Of a stretch of DNA of 64,000 bases, positions 54,401-61,816 are shown in pieces (the stretch's first letter is position 1; the number at the start of each line of letters is the position of its first letter). Location: positions 1 to 64,000 of the forward strand of contig JBEHXV010000011.1 in NCBI GenBank assembly GCA_048498515.1. Direction: 5' to 3'. A program made the translations under genes and the position numbers. The notes under the pieces were generated by a model. That model was not told where the DNA came from. It saw only the letters and a program-made list of their open reading frames with translations, and made no database searches. Source of the DNA: UBA4416 sp048498515 (GTDB lineage Bacteria > Bacteroidota > Bacteroidia > B-17B0 > Aurantibacillaceae).

Positions 54401-57286
54401 GCGACTCTTACCTGCGTGAATACATCGGCTACACTAAACGGTGGTCCTTTAGCGGGTGTAACTTACAGCTGGACGGGAACAGGAATTACAGGAGCAAGCG
54501 ACCAGGCAGATGCTACGGTAAATGCAGCCGGTGACTACACATTAACAACTACAGCAGCTAACGGGTGCAGCAATACAGCCGTATCAACTGTAAGCAGTGA
54601 CCTGAGCACTTCTGTTGCAGACGCGGGCTTTACACAAACCATTACCTGTGCCAGCAATTCGGTAACTCTTAACGGTTCTTCATCGCCTGCCGGAACCGCC
54701 AACTGGCTTGGTGGTGTGTGTGGTTCTTCCTCGAGCTTTACAACTACAGCCTGCGCGCCTGGTACTTATACACTCGAAGTGACCAATCCAACCTCGGGTT
54801 GTACCACTACCGCAACGGTAGCTGTAACTTCGTCAACAGATGTACCGCAGGCAACTGTGGATAATATTAATACCATTACCTGTACCAATACGCTTTCAAC
54901 CATAGGTGTTACTGTAAACAACCCGGCCGATATTAGCTATAGCTGGTCGGGACCGGGCATTACAGGCGCCAATAATACGGCTACTACTACTGCCAATGTA
55001 AGCGGTACTTATACTATTACCATTACCAATACAGTAACCAATTGCCAGTCGATATACACAGCCAACATACCTGAGGATACCACACCGGTTAGCGCAAGCG
55101 CTGCGCCTGCCACATCCATTACCTGTGTGGCCACAACCGCAACCTTATCGGCTACGCCAACCGGAACCAATTATGGTTACGCCTGGTCAGGACCGGTAGT
55201 AAGCGGAGGCAACACCGCGAACCCGATTGTAAATGCAGGAGGTGATTACGAAGTAACCATTACCAACAGCAATAACGGCTGTACCGGAACGTATACGGTA
55301 AGTGTACCAACCGATACCACTGTTCCTACATTGACCTTAAGCCCAAGCTCGGTAATGACAACCTGTGCGGCACCAAATGTAACTTTAACCGCGACAAGCA
55401 GCGCCGATCCGTCTTCTACTTACACATGGACTGCTCCATCAACAGGCAGCCTGGATGATCCAAACAGCAGTACACCTACCGCGGGAGGCAGTGGTATATT
55501 TACCGTTGCGGTAACCAATACGGTAAGTGGTTGCATATCGGCTGTAGAAACAGTAACGGTAACGGCTGATTCCAACACTCCTACATTGACGGCACTAGCC
55601 AGCAACACGGTAATTTGCTCGGGAGCGGCAGCTACATTAACTGTAAGCGGAACAGATACTTATACCTGGAGTCCAAATACGTCTTCTTCCAATAGTTCAA
55701 CCATTAGCGTAACACCTACTGTAACAACAACCTATTCGGTAGAAGGAACGAATACCTCAAGTGGTTGCTCAAACTTTACCAGCATTACCATTAATGTAAC
55801 ACCTACTCCAAGCGTAGGCATGAGCAGCAACATCAACGCGGTATGCGAAGGCAATAGCGCTGTCATTACATTAACCGGGGCCAGTTCCTATACCTTAACC
55901 GATCCGGCAGTTGTAACAACAGGTACGGCTATTGTTACACCAACCGCGCAAACCACTTATACGGCTATTGGTGAAACTGCAGGTTGCGCCAGCGAAACGC
56001 AAACGTTGACGATTGATGTAAATGCCTTGCCAACGCTTGCCGTATCGAGCCCAACCACTTGCGCCGGAAGCCCTGTAACAATAAGCGCCAGCGGAGCAGA
56101 TACCTATACATGGTCAACTACCGATAATACCAGTACCATTACCGTGAGCCCAACAAGCAATGCCACCTACAGTGTAAGTGGAACCAATACATTAACAGGT
56201 TGTACCTCAACCATCACAACTACCTCCATAAATGTAGCGCCATTACCGGTTGCAAGCGCCAATGCCAATCCTAATACCGTGTGTACCAGTGGCAGCATTG
56301 TGTTGAACGCGAACAGCACCGCCGCAGGATCAACTTATACCTGGACCAGCGGAACGGGTATTGATGCCGGTAATCAAAACCAGGGAACGGTTACTATTCC
56401 TGCCTCAACATTAACAACAGGCACCTATACGTATTCCTTAATAGCTACAAGTCCCGAAGGTTGCGTGTCGTTGGCCGCTACAACTACCGTAAATGTGATC
56501 GATCTTCCAAACGCGAATTTTGATCTGAGCGACCTGAGCATTTGCCAAAACAGCAGCGGAAGCCTGAGCATTAACAATCCGCAAACAGGTGTTACTTACG
56601 ATTGGAATATTGGAGGCACCGCTGTTAACAATGCTAACCCGGCAAACGTACCCGGCAATATTACAGGCGTGGTAGGAACTTACACCGTAAGCGTGGTAGC
56701 CTCTATAGCAAGCTGTACCAACTCTGCCATTAATACCTTAACCGTAAACGCCCTTCCAACTGTTGCCTTGGTAAACTCAAGTGTGTATGCCTGTGAAAAT
56801 TCAAGCGCAGGACTGGAAGTACAGAACCCTGATGGTACATACAATTACTCATGGACCTATGGCAGCCAAACTGTTGGAACAGGAAACAACATTGCTGTAA
56901 ATCCTGTCACTACAGCCTCTACAGGAATGTATACCGTTACTGCTACCGATGGCAATGGCTGTTCTAACCGCACGGCCGGGCTCATTGATATTAAACCTTG
57001 TGACACTTTTGTGCCGGAGATCTTCACACCAAACGGAGATGGCAAGAACGATGGATTTGAGGTTAAAAATATTCAGTATTATCCCGACAATCATTTAAAG
57101 ATCTTTAACCGCTGGGGTAACCTGGTATATGAAAAACAAGGTTACCTGAACGAATTCATTGGTTACTCCAACACAGGAGACGCGGCCGGAAAAGAAAAAC
57201 TTCCTTCAGGCACCTATTATGTGATACTTGATTATGGTGATAAGAAAACCGAAGTGTACACTGGATATCTTTTATTACAGTATTAA
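51410..57286 (+). CDS. Giant Ig-repeat adhesin with T9SS type B (gliding-motility) sorting domain
   Basis: The 1958-residue surface protein has a signal peptide (about 1-20), then a globular N-terminal module (about 20-275; starts NLDFEAGNFSGWTG and looks like a lectin/choice-of-anchor jelly roll). A long array of Ig-like domains of roughly 75-85 residues follows (about 280-1860). Twelve of them share an ITC...YSWTGPG pattern, and the middle pair is very similar even at DNA level (231-base period). The last 90 residues (from about 1867) form a type B sorting domain: PEIFTPNGDGKNDGFEVKNI and FNRWGNLVYEKQGYLNEF, ending TGYLLLQY. It is analogous to SprB-type adhesins, which need the T9SS and a SprF partner. 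The next genes supply such a partner and an OmpA protein. Its function is adhesion or gliding by inference. Confidence 0.9.
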   Translation: MKKILILSLVFISCLAGISQTNLDFEAGNFSGWTGKVGYTDASASMVTVSVGIISTGVNAGLYARSYHTIMNGAGNDFFGPFTRVAPGGNYSARIGNIGTNVNSTGGGDCSGINPAYYAPGTDFVNGPIPAPWSGAESIEQSFVVTAANAMVTLQYAAVFNNGNHSGPGATSNVKPWFKAEVLNSSGVSITSCLTYTYELSTPLPAQAATSSQTVCWYPMSSGTHSIVVYMPWQRKLFDLTPYIGQTITVKFSAGGCDEGGHFGYAYVDASAGPKALIQTGGAGCTGPVTLTGPTQYGSSYTWSGPPGGITAQSANTATVNTTGTYTLTVGTGPCAITFTTAVNLTSPSVTAVPSLQTLCSGGSVSGINFSPSPAGATVNWTNTNTNVGIGASGSGSITAYTAPTVTSQQVAYVTATPSLAGCTGPAKTFTITINPYPNLTVSSSPTITCNSPTVSLTGSSSTPGATYSWSPGGSAPTSTITNVTTANNYTITTTVGSCSTQSVIPVTANIAVPTATASTTSTITCSSTSAVLTGSSTTSGVTYSWNPGGSAPTASSTSVPAAGNYTLTVTNPANGCKSTSIVNVTSNTTPPTTTATATGAISCLATSTSTLSGGTPTAATYTWTGPGAITGVNSSSATVTTPGNYTLTVTGTNGCTSSTVTTVTSNTNPPSPTASAGSNSITCTTTTVGLTGGPASLTYTWTGPGFSGSTNSQNATATAPGNYTLTVTGANGCTNTAVTTVGTNTSLPSPTASSTGSITCSTNTVALTGGPSALTYTWTGPGFSGGTNSQNATATASGNYTLSVTGANGCVNSTVTAVNINTTSPVIASIGPDVNINCTIATATLTGNSSTPGVNYSWTGPTGVTPAGTTPTNSTTIVSAGGTYTLTVTNPVNSCTASAVQSVIQNTVVPIVNASVSNTITCLTTTATAMATTTSNPVSYTWTGPGIISGLGTGTVTSNQGGTFEYTVTNTMNTCATTGTVTIVSNTAQPTASASNATLTCVNTSATLNGGPLAGVTYSWTGTGITGASDQADATVNAAGDYTLTTTAANGCSNTAVSTVSSDLSTSVADAGFTQTITCASNSVTLNGSSSPAGTANWLGGVCGSSSSFTTTACAPGTYTLEVTNPTSGCTTTATVAVTSSTDVPQATVDNINTITCTNTLSTIGVTVNNPADISYSWSGPGITGANNTATTTANVSGTYTITITNTVTNCQSIYTANIPEDTTPVSASAAPATSITCVATTATLSATPTGTNYGYAWSGPVVSGGNTANPIVNAGGDYEVTITNSNNGCTGTYTVSVPTDTTVPTLTLSPSSVMTTCAAPNVTLTATSSADPSSTYTWTAPSTGSLDDPNSSTPTAGGSGIFTVAVTNTVSGCISAVETVTVTADSNTPTLTALASNTVICSGAAATLTVSGTDTYTWSPNTSSSNSSTISVTPTVTTTYSVEGTNTSSGCSNFTSITINVTPTPSVGMSSNINAVCEGNSAVITLTGASSYTLTDPAVVTTGTAIVTPTAQTTYTAIGETAGCASETQTLTIDVNALPTLAVSSPTTCAGSPVTISASGADTYTWSTTDNTSTITVSPTSNATYSVSGTNTLTGCTSTITTTSINVAPLPVASANANPNTVCTSGSIVLNANSTAAGSTYTWTSGTGIDAGNQNQGTVTIPASTLTTGTYTYSLIATSPEGCVSLAATTTVNVIDLPNANFDLSDLSICQNSSGSLSINNPQTGVTYDWNIGGTAVNNANPANVPGNITGVVGTYTVSVVASIASCTNSAINTLTVNALPTVALVNSSVYACENSSAGLEVQNPDGTYNYSWTYGSQTVGTGNNIAVNPVTTASTGMYTVTATDGNGCSNRTAGLIDIKPCDTFVPEIFTPNGDGKNDGFEVKNIQYYPDNHLKIFNRWGNLVYEKQGYLNEFIGYSNTGDAAGKEKLPSGTYYVILDYGDKKTEVYTGYLLLQY
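52740..55480 (+). repeat. Tandem Ig-domain repeats within the adhesin
   Basis: About twelve units, each opening with an ATTACCTGT-type codon run (ITC) and containing a YTWTGPG or YSWSGPG core, with periods of about 200-250 bases. Units starting near 53453 and 53684 are the most alike, sharing long identical runs around ACCTATACCTGGACAGGACC; the others are diverged, so duplication appears repeated over time. Confidence 0.8.
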
Positions 57287-57316
57287 TGATTATAAAATAG
57301 ATTTAAGATCATAGCC

Positions 57317-58246
57317 ATGAAAAATCGTTTAAACATATTAGCACTTGGTATTTGTTTTATAATAATTAATACCCGTGCCACCGCGCAACAGGAAACACAA
57401 CACAGTATGTACTTCTTTAATCCTGTGTTGGTAAACCCTGCTTACGCAGGGAGCCAGGAAGCACTGCAAATTACAGCTACCGCCCGCGACCAGTGGACCG
57501 GATTAAAAGGCGCTCCTAAAACACAGGTGCTTTCATTACATTCACCATTACGAACTGAAAAAATTGGTGTAGGCTTTACCGTGCTCAATGATGAGCTTGG
57601 AGTTACCAAAAACACCGGTGTGTATTTGGACCTGGCCTACAGCATAAAAGTAAACAAGAAGAATAACCGCTTAGCATTTGGTGTAAAAGCAGGGATGGAT
57701 TTTTTCAGGCAGGACTTCTCTAAATTAAGGATCAACGATAATACCGATGAGCTCTACCTGGACGGTTTCAGCTACAAAAAGAACCTGTTCAACATTGGAG
57801 CCGGGATTTACTACTATGGAAAAAGACATTACCTGGGCATATCCACTCCGCGCCTGGTAAAAAACAAGATCAACCTCGCAGCCGATCAACAGGCCTTACA
57901 GGAAAACCACTATTACTTTTTTGGTGGCATTGTTATCAAACTGAATCCTGCTATTAACATGCGCCCATCGTTTATTGTAAAATATGTAAACAACGCGCCT
58001 TTATCCATGGAAGGAACCCTATCTTTCCTGTTTTACGACAAAGTATGGATTGGCGCCATGTACCGCCACAAAGCAGCTGCAGGTCTCAACATTATGTACA
58101 ATGTCAACCAGAACTTAAGAATTGGGTATGCTTACGATTACCAGTTAACCTCTTTACAAAAATTCAGTCAGGGCTCGCATGAAATCATGATTAGCTATGA
58201 CCTGAGAAGTAAAGCCAAAGGTTACAAATCGCCACGTTATTTTTAA
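57317..58246 (+). CDS. PorP/SprF family type IX secretion-associated membrane protein
   Basis: The 309-residue protein has a signal peptide (about 1-24) and the PorP/SprF features: YFFNPVLVNPAYAGSQEAL (about 34-52), YRHQWTGLKGAP-type (here ARDQWTGLKGAP, 57-68), and FGVKAGMDFF near 116, with beta-barrel strands to the end (SYDLRSKAKGYKSPRYF). SprF of Flavobacterium helps put the SprB adhesin on the cell surface, and PorP is an outer-membrane component of the T9SS. It follows the adhesin by 30 bases and precedes the OmpA protein by 65, which fits a dedicated partner for that adhesin rather than the core PorP. Confidence 0.92.
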   Translation: MKNRLNILALGICFIIINTRATAQQETQHSMYFFNPVLVNPAYAGSQEALQITATARDQWTGLKGAPKTQVLSLHSPLRTEKIGVGFTVLNDELGVTKNTGVYLDLAYSIKVNKKNNRLAFGVKAGMDFFRQDFSKLRINDNTDELYLDGFSYKKNLFNIGAGIYYYGKRHYLGISTPRLVKNKINLAADQQALQENHYYFFGGIVIKLNPAINMRPSFIVKYVNNAPLSMEGTLSFLFYDKVWIGAMYRHKAAAGLNIMYNVNQNLRIGYAYDYQLTSLQKFSQGSHEIMISYDLRSKAKGYKSPRYF

Positions 58247-58311
58247 TAATAAATAACGCCCAATAAAATAAATTAAGATATTTAAGCTCCAAACCCATTA
58301 CAAAACCATTT

Positions 58312-60531
58312 ATGAAACACTTCATCCTGGCAATTGCGGTATTTTTTATAACAGCAGGTACTATTAACGCTCAATCGCTTTTTCAAAAAAAAGCCGACCA
58401 GTTGTATGGCGAGCTTTCTTACATAGCGGCAGCCGATTACTATAAAAGCCTTGTAAAGACTGATACGCCAACAGAACAAAACATGCGCAGGCTTGCCGAA
58501 TGTTATTTCAAAATTTATGATTTTGTAAAAGCGGAAGAAGCTTATAAAAATCTTAACACGAAATTTGCCTCTACCATTACCGAGAATGATCTCATTAATT
58601 ACCTGCAGTGTTTAAAGTACAATCAAAAATATACCGAAGCGCAAACGGTTTTGGCACAGATAGAGCAAAAAAGAAAAGACAACCTCATCATTAAAAATCA
58701 CAATAAAAAGAAAAATTATTACAAAGAACTAAAAGAAGATTCAGCCGCTTACAAGATCACAAACGTAGAGGAGCTGAATACCGAAAATTCAGAATTCTCG
58801 CCTGTATTCTTTAATAAGAACAAAGCGGTTATGTTCGCGTCGAACCGCAGGAACACTTCTGCCAGGAATAAAACCTTTGCCTGGGACGACAGTTATTTTA
58901 TTGACATGTATACTTCCGAGAAAAAAGATTCCCTGAAGTTTGTATCCACCATGCCAATGGTTAAAGCGGTTTCATCAACCTACCACGATGGCCCTTCTTC
59001 CCTTTCTGCCGATGAAAAAACATTGTACCTCACCAAAAGCAATGTATTGGTAAAAAAGATCAAAGGCGTGATGGTGAATGTGGTGAACCTGAAATTGTAC
59101 ATCATCAAAAAAGACAGTAGCGGTAAACTATCCAAAATGGAAAGTTTCCCTTATAACTCCGATGATTACTCTTTAGGTCACGCTACAGTAACCAAAGATG
59201 GTAAGCGCATGTACTTTATTTCCGATATGCCGGGTGGCTATGGTCAAACAGACCTTTACCTGTCGGAATACGAAAACGGAGCATGGCAAAAACCAGAGAA
59301 CTTAGGCCAGGCTATTAATACAGAAGGCCGCGAAATGTTCCCCTACGTTCACGAAGACGGCACTCTGTTTTTTTCAACCGATGGCCGTGCCGGTTTAGGC
59401 GGACTCGACCTGTATTTTACAGTACCGGCTATGGACGCTTATTTTGAACCACAAAGCCTTGGCTATCCTATTAATTCGAACTTTGATGATTTTGGTTTTG
59501 CCTTAAATGAAGATTTGAAGACCGGTTATTTCTCTTCGAACAGAGGTGGCGGTAAAGGCAAGGACGACATTTATTTCTTCCGTTCAAAAGAACCTTTGTT
59601 AGGTGTAACCCTGAGTGGCATTGTGTTTGACGAAAGCAACAAGGAAGTTGTTCCCTTTGCCTCCGTTTACCTGTTGGATAAAAACAAACTGGTGATCGAC
59701 TCGACAAAAGCGGATGCCAAAGGTTGGTATACTTTTAAAATTAACGACCCTTCGCAGGAATATTTTTTAGGGGCTAAAGAAAGAAGCAAGTATTATGACC
59801 GCATAGTGCCTGTTGGAAAACTGGAAACCGGCGATAATAAAAAAGACATTGGCTTGTTTCCTAAATACAAACTCATTGTTACTGTAAGCGACGAAAAAAC
59901 AAAAGCACCTATTGAAGGTGTAAAAGCGACGTTTATTGATAAAGCTACAGGCACTCCAAAATCCTACTCAACCGATGTGGCCGGTATCTTTACCGACATT
60001 ATCCGGGGCAAAAAACCGGGCGACCGATTGGAGTTTACCATCAAGTATGAAAAAGAAGGTTATATCACTGTGGAAAAGAACTACGATATTAAACTGGATG
60101 TGAATACGGTAATAGACCTGAAAGAGCAAATGCAGAAAATGGAGATTGGAACCGATATTGCCAAGGTCATCAAGATCAACCCTATTTATTTTGACCTTGC
60201 AAAATGGAACATCAGACCTGACGCAGCCAAAGAACTTGATAAGATCGTGAAAGTAATGCAGGAAAACCCAACCATGGCCATTGAGCTGGGCTCACATACC
60301 GATTGCCGTTCGAGCAAGGCTTACAACATGACCTTATCCGATAAACGTGCCAAATCATCGGCCACTTACATCATCTCAAAAGGTATCGACAAATCGCGCA
60401 TTGTTGGTAAAGGTTATGGCGAAAGCAAACTTATAAACCAATGCGAATGCGAAGGTAAAAATGTGGTTCCTTGTACCGAGGATGAGCACCAGGCCAACAG
60501 GAGAACTGAGTTCTTAATTACGAAGTTTTAA
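58312..60531 (+). CDS. OmpA-family protein with TPR, PD40 and carboxypeptidase-regulatory domains (PorE-like)
   Basis: The 739-residue lattice-like protein has a signal peptide (about 1-20), TPR helices (about 25-140), PD40 propeller blades (about 158-425; YFISDMPGGYGQTDLY, FFSTDGRAGLGGLDLYF, GYFSSNRGGGKGKDDIYFF), and two beta-sandwich domains (about 434-515 and 520-605). A C-terminal OmpA domain (about 622-739) carries HTDCRSSKAYNMTLSDKRA, whose Asp and Arg bind peptidoglycan. This order matches PorE of Porphyromonas, an outer-membrane T9SS component that contacts peptidoglycan, and paralogues next to adhesin/SprF pairs. It probably anchors the adhesin/SprF complex to the cell wall. Confidence 0.9.
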   Translation: MKHFILAIAVFFITAGTINAQSLFQKKADQLYGELSYIAAADYYKSLVKTDTPTEQNMRRLAECYFKIYDFVKAEEAYKNLNTKFASTITENDLINYLQCLKYNQKYTEAQTVLAQIEQKRKDNLIIKNHNKKKNYYKELKEDSAAYKITNVEELNTENSEFSPVFFNKNKAVMFASNRRNTSARNKTFAWDDSYFIDMYTSEKKDSLKFVSTMPMVKAVSSTYHDGPSSLSADEKTLYLTKSNVLVKKIKGVMVNVVNLKLYIIKKDSSGKLSKMESFPYNSDDYSLGHATVTKDGKRMYFISDMPGGYGQTDLYLSEYENGAWQKPENLGQAINTEGREMFPYVHEDGTLFFSTDGRAGLGGLDLYFTVPAMDAYFEPQSLGYPINSNFDDFGFALNEDLKTGYFSSNRGGGKGKDDIYFFRSKEPLLGVTLSGIVFDESNKEVVPFASVYLLDKNKLVIDSTKADAKGWYTFKINDPSQEYFLGAKERSKYYDRIVPVGKLETGDNKKDIGLFPKYKLIVTVSDEKTKAPIEGVKATFIDKATGTPKSYSTDVAGIFTDIIRGKKPGDRLEFTIKYEKEGYITVEKNYDIKLDVNTVIDLKEQMQKMEIGTDIAKVIKINPIYFDLAKWNIRPDAAKELDKIVKVMQENPTMAIELGSHTDCRSSKAYNMTLSDKRAKSSATYIISKGIDKSRIVGKGYGESKLINQCECEGKNVVPCTEDEHQANRRTEFLITKF

Positions 60532-60881
60532 AAAACAGGAACCCAGATGACACAGATTAAGCAGATTTGCACTGATCTGTTAACGTAAAGATAAAAAGGA
60601 CAACAAGGCGATAGTGTTCAAATCAATAGAGAGAATTTCATCATTTAAAGCCGGACATCCTTAGAACAGCGCGTGGGCGTGAACGAAAAGTGCGAACTGC
60701 AATCTTTTCGGTGGTACTGCGTAGGCATTTTGTGTGAGAAAAGATTGTAGTTGGTTTTCGTTCTTGATTTTTTTGTTACTTTTTCATCAAGGAAAAAAGT
60801 AAAAGAAAAATTAAAAAGAAGTTGATTCTGATAATCTATTTAAAATCTAAATTTGTATCATAATTATTTGCGATACAAATT
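60532..60881. repeat. Intergenic repeats in a 350-base gap
   Basis: No gene is seen. Positions 60537-60580 (ACAGATTAAGCAGATTTGCACTGAT words) resemble one arm of the 27251 element. At 60681-60709 and 60738-60763 lie imperfect complementary arms (GAACGAAAA and AATCTTTTC ends, with GAAAAGATT and TTTTCGTTC opposite) around a 28-base loop. The 60775-60820 stretch (TTTTTCATCAAGGAAAAAAG) resembles the flank of the 37850 element. Confidence 0.7.
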
Positions 60882-61721
60882 ATGCAGATCTTAAAAAACA
60901 TTCTTATACCAGGCAGTAAAGATAAACCCATCCTACTCGATATTTTCTATAACCAAAACAACCAACCCAAGCCCCTGGTTATTTTTGTTCATGGCTTTAA
61001 AGGTTTTAAAGACTGGGGGCATTTTAACCTTGTGGCAAACACCTTTGCCAATGAGGGTTTCGTGTTTTTAAAATTCAATTTTTCACACAACGGCACTACT
61101 CCCGAACATCCTGTTGACTTTACCGACCTGGAAGCTTTTGGCAACAACAATTATTGCATTGAGCTGGATGACCTGGAAAAGGTAATGGATTGGGCATTGC
61201 ATCATAAAGAGCTTGCACAGGAAATTGATGCGAAAAGGGTGTACCTTGTTGGGCATAGCCGTGGCGGTGGGATCAGTATTTTAAAAGCGGTTGAAGACAG
61301 CAGAGTTAAAAAAATAGTTACCTGGGCTTCCGTTAGCAGCTTCCTTGGGCGCAATTCGCCGCAAACCATTGCTACCTGGAAAGAAAAAGGTGTGGTTCAT
61401 ACGTTTAATTCCCGTACCAAACAGCAAATGCCTTTGTATGTGCAGTTCTATGAAAATTTAATAGCAAACCAGGAGAGATTGGATATTGTAAAGGCCGCTA
61501 AAAAAATAAGTATTCCTTTTTTGATTATTCACGGCACAAATGATGAAGCCGTATCGGAAAACGATGCGAAGGAACTTCATAAAGCCATAACACAATCTGA
61601 ATTGTGGCTTATAGAAAACGCCAACCATACCTTTGGTGCCAAGCACCCTTTTGAGGCAATGAGCCTTCCGAAAGATGCCGCTTTGGCAATTGAACGCACC
61701 TTGTCTTTCCTAAAAGTTTAA
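60882..61721 (+). CDS. Alpha/beta hydrolase
   Basis: The 279-residue cytoplasmic protein has no signal. It shows oxyanion strand LVIFVHGFKGFKDWGHF (about 33-49), nucleophile elbow VGHSRGGG with the serine at residue 126, the acid-bearing strand IHGTNDEAVSEND near 217, and a late histidine in NANHTFGAKHPF near 248. It resembles prolyl-oligopeptidase-like or esterase-type small hydrolases; substrate is not predictable. It is followed by an AT-rich hairpin (61717-61741) that overlaps its stop and has no T-run. No operon link is obvious. Confidence 0.9.
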   Translation: MQILKNILIPGSKDKPILLDIFYNQNNQPKPLVIFVHGFKGFKDWGHFNLVANTFANEGFVFLKFNFSHNGTTPEHPVDFTDLEAFGNNNYCIELDDLEKVMDWALHHKELAQEIDAKRVYLVGHSRGGGISILKAVEDSRVKKIVTWASVSSFLGRNSPQTIATWKEKGVVHTFNSRTKQQMPLYVQFYENLIANQERLDIVKAAKKISIPFLIIHGTNDEAVSENDAKELHKAITQSELWLIENANHTFGAKHPFEAMSLPKDAALAIERTLSFLKV

Positions 61722-61816
61722 TTCATTGATTGTGAATTAAATAAGAATAAGTTTGCTTCCTTTACTTGGAAAATTTTGTTTACTTTTATTACAAAAAAAT
61801 CCGATACCCGAACATC

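Noticed and set aside
52740..55480. Adhesin repeats as a CRISPR-like or satellite array
   Set aside because: They are in frame, of variable length and encode Ig-like domains.
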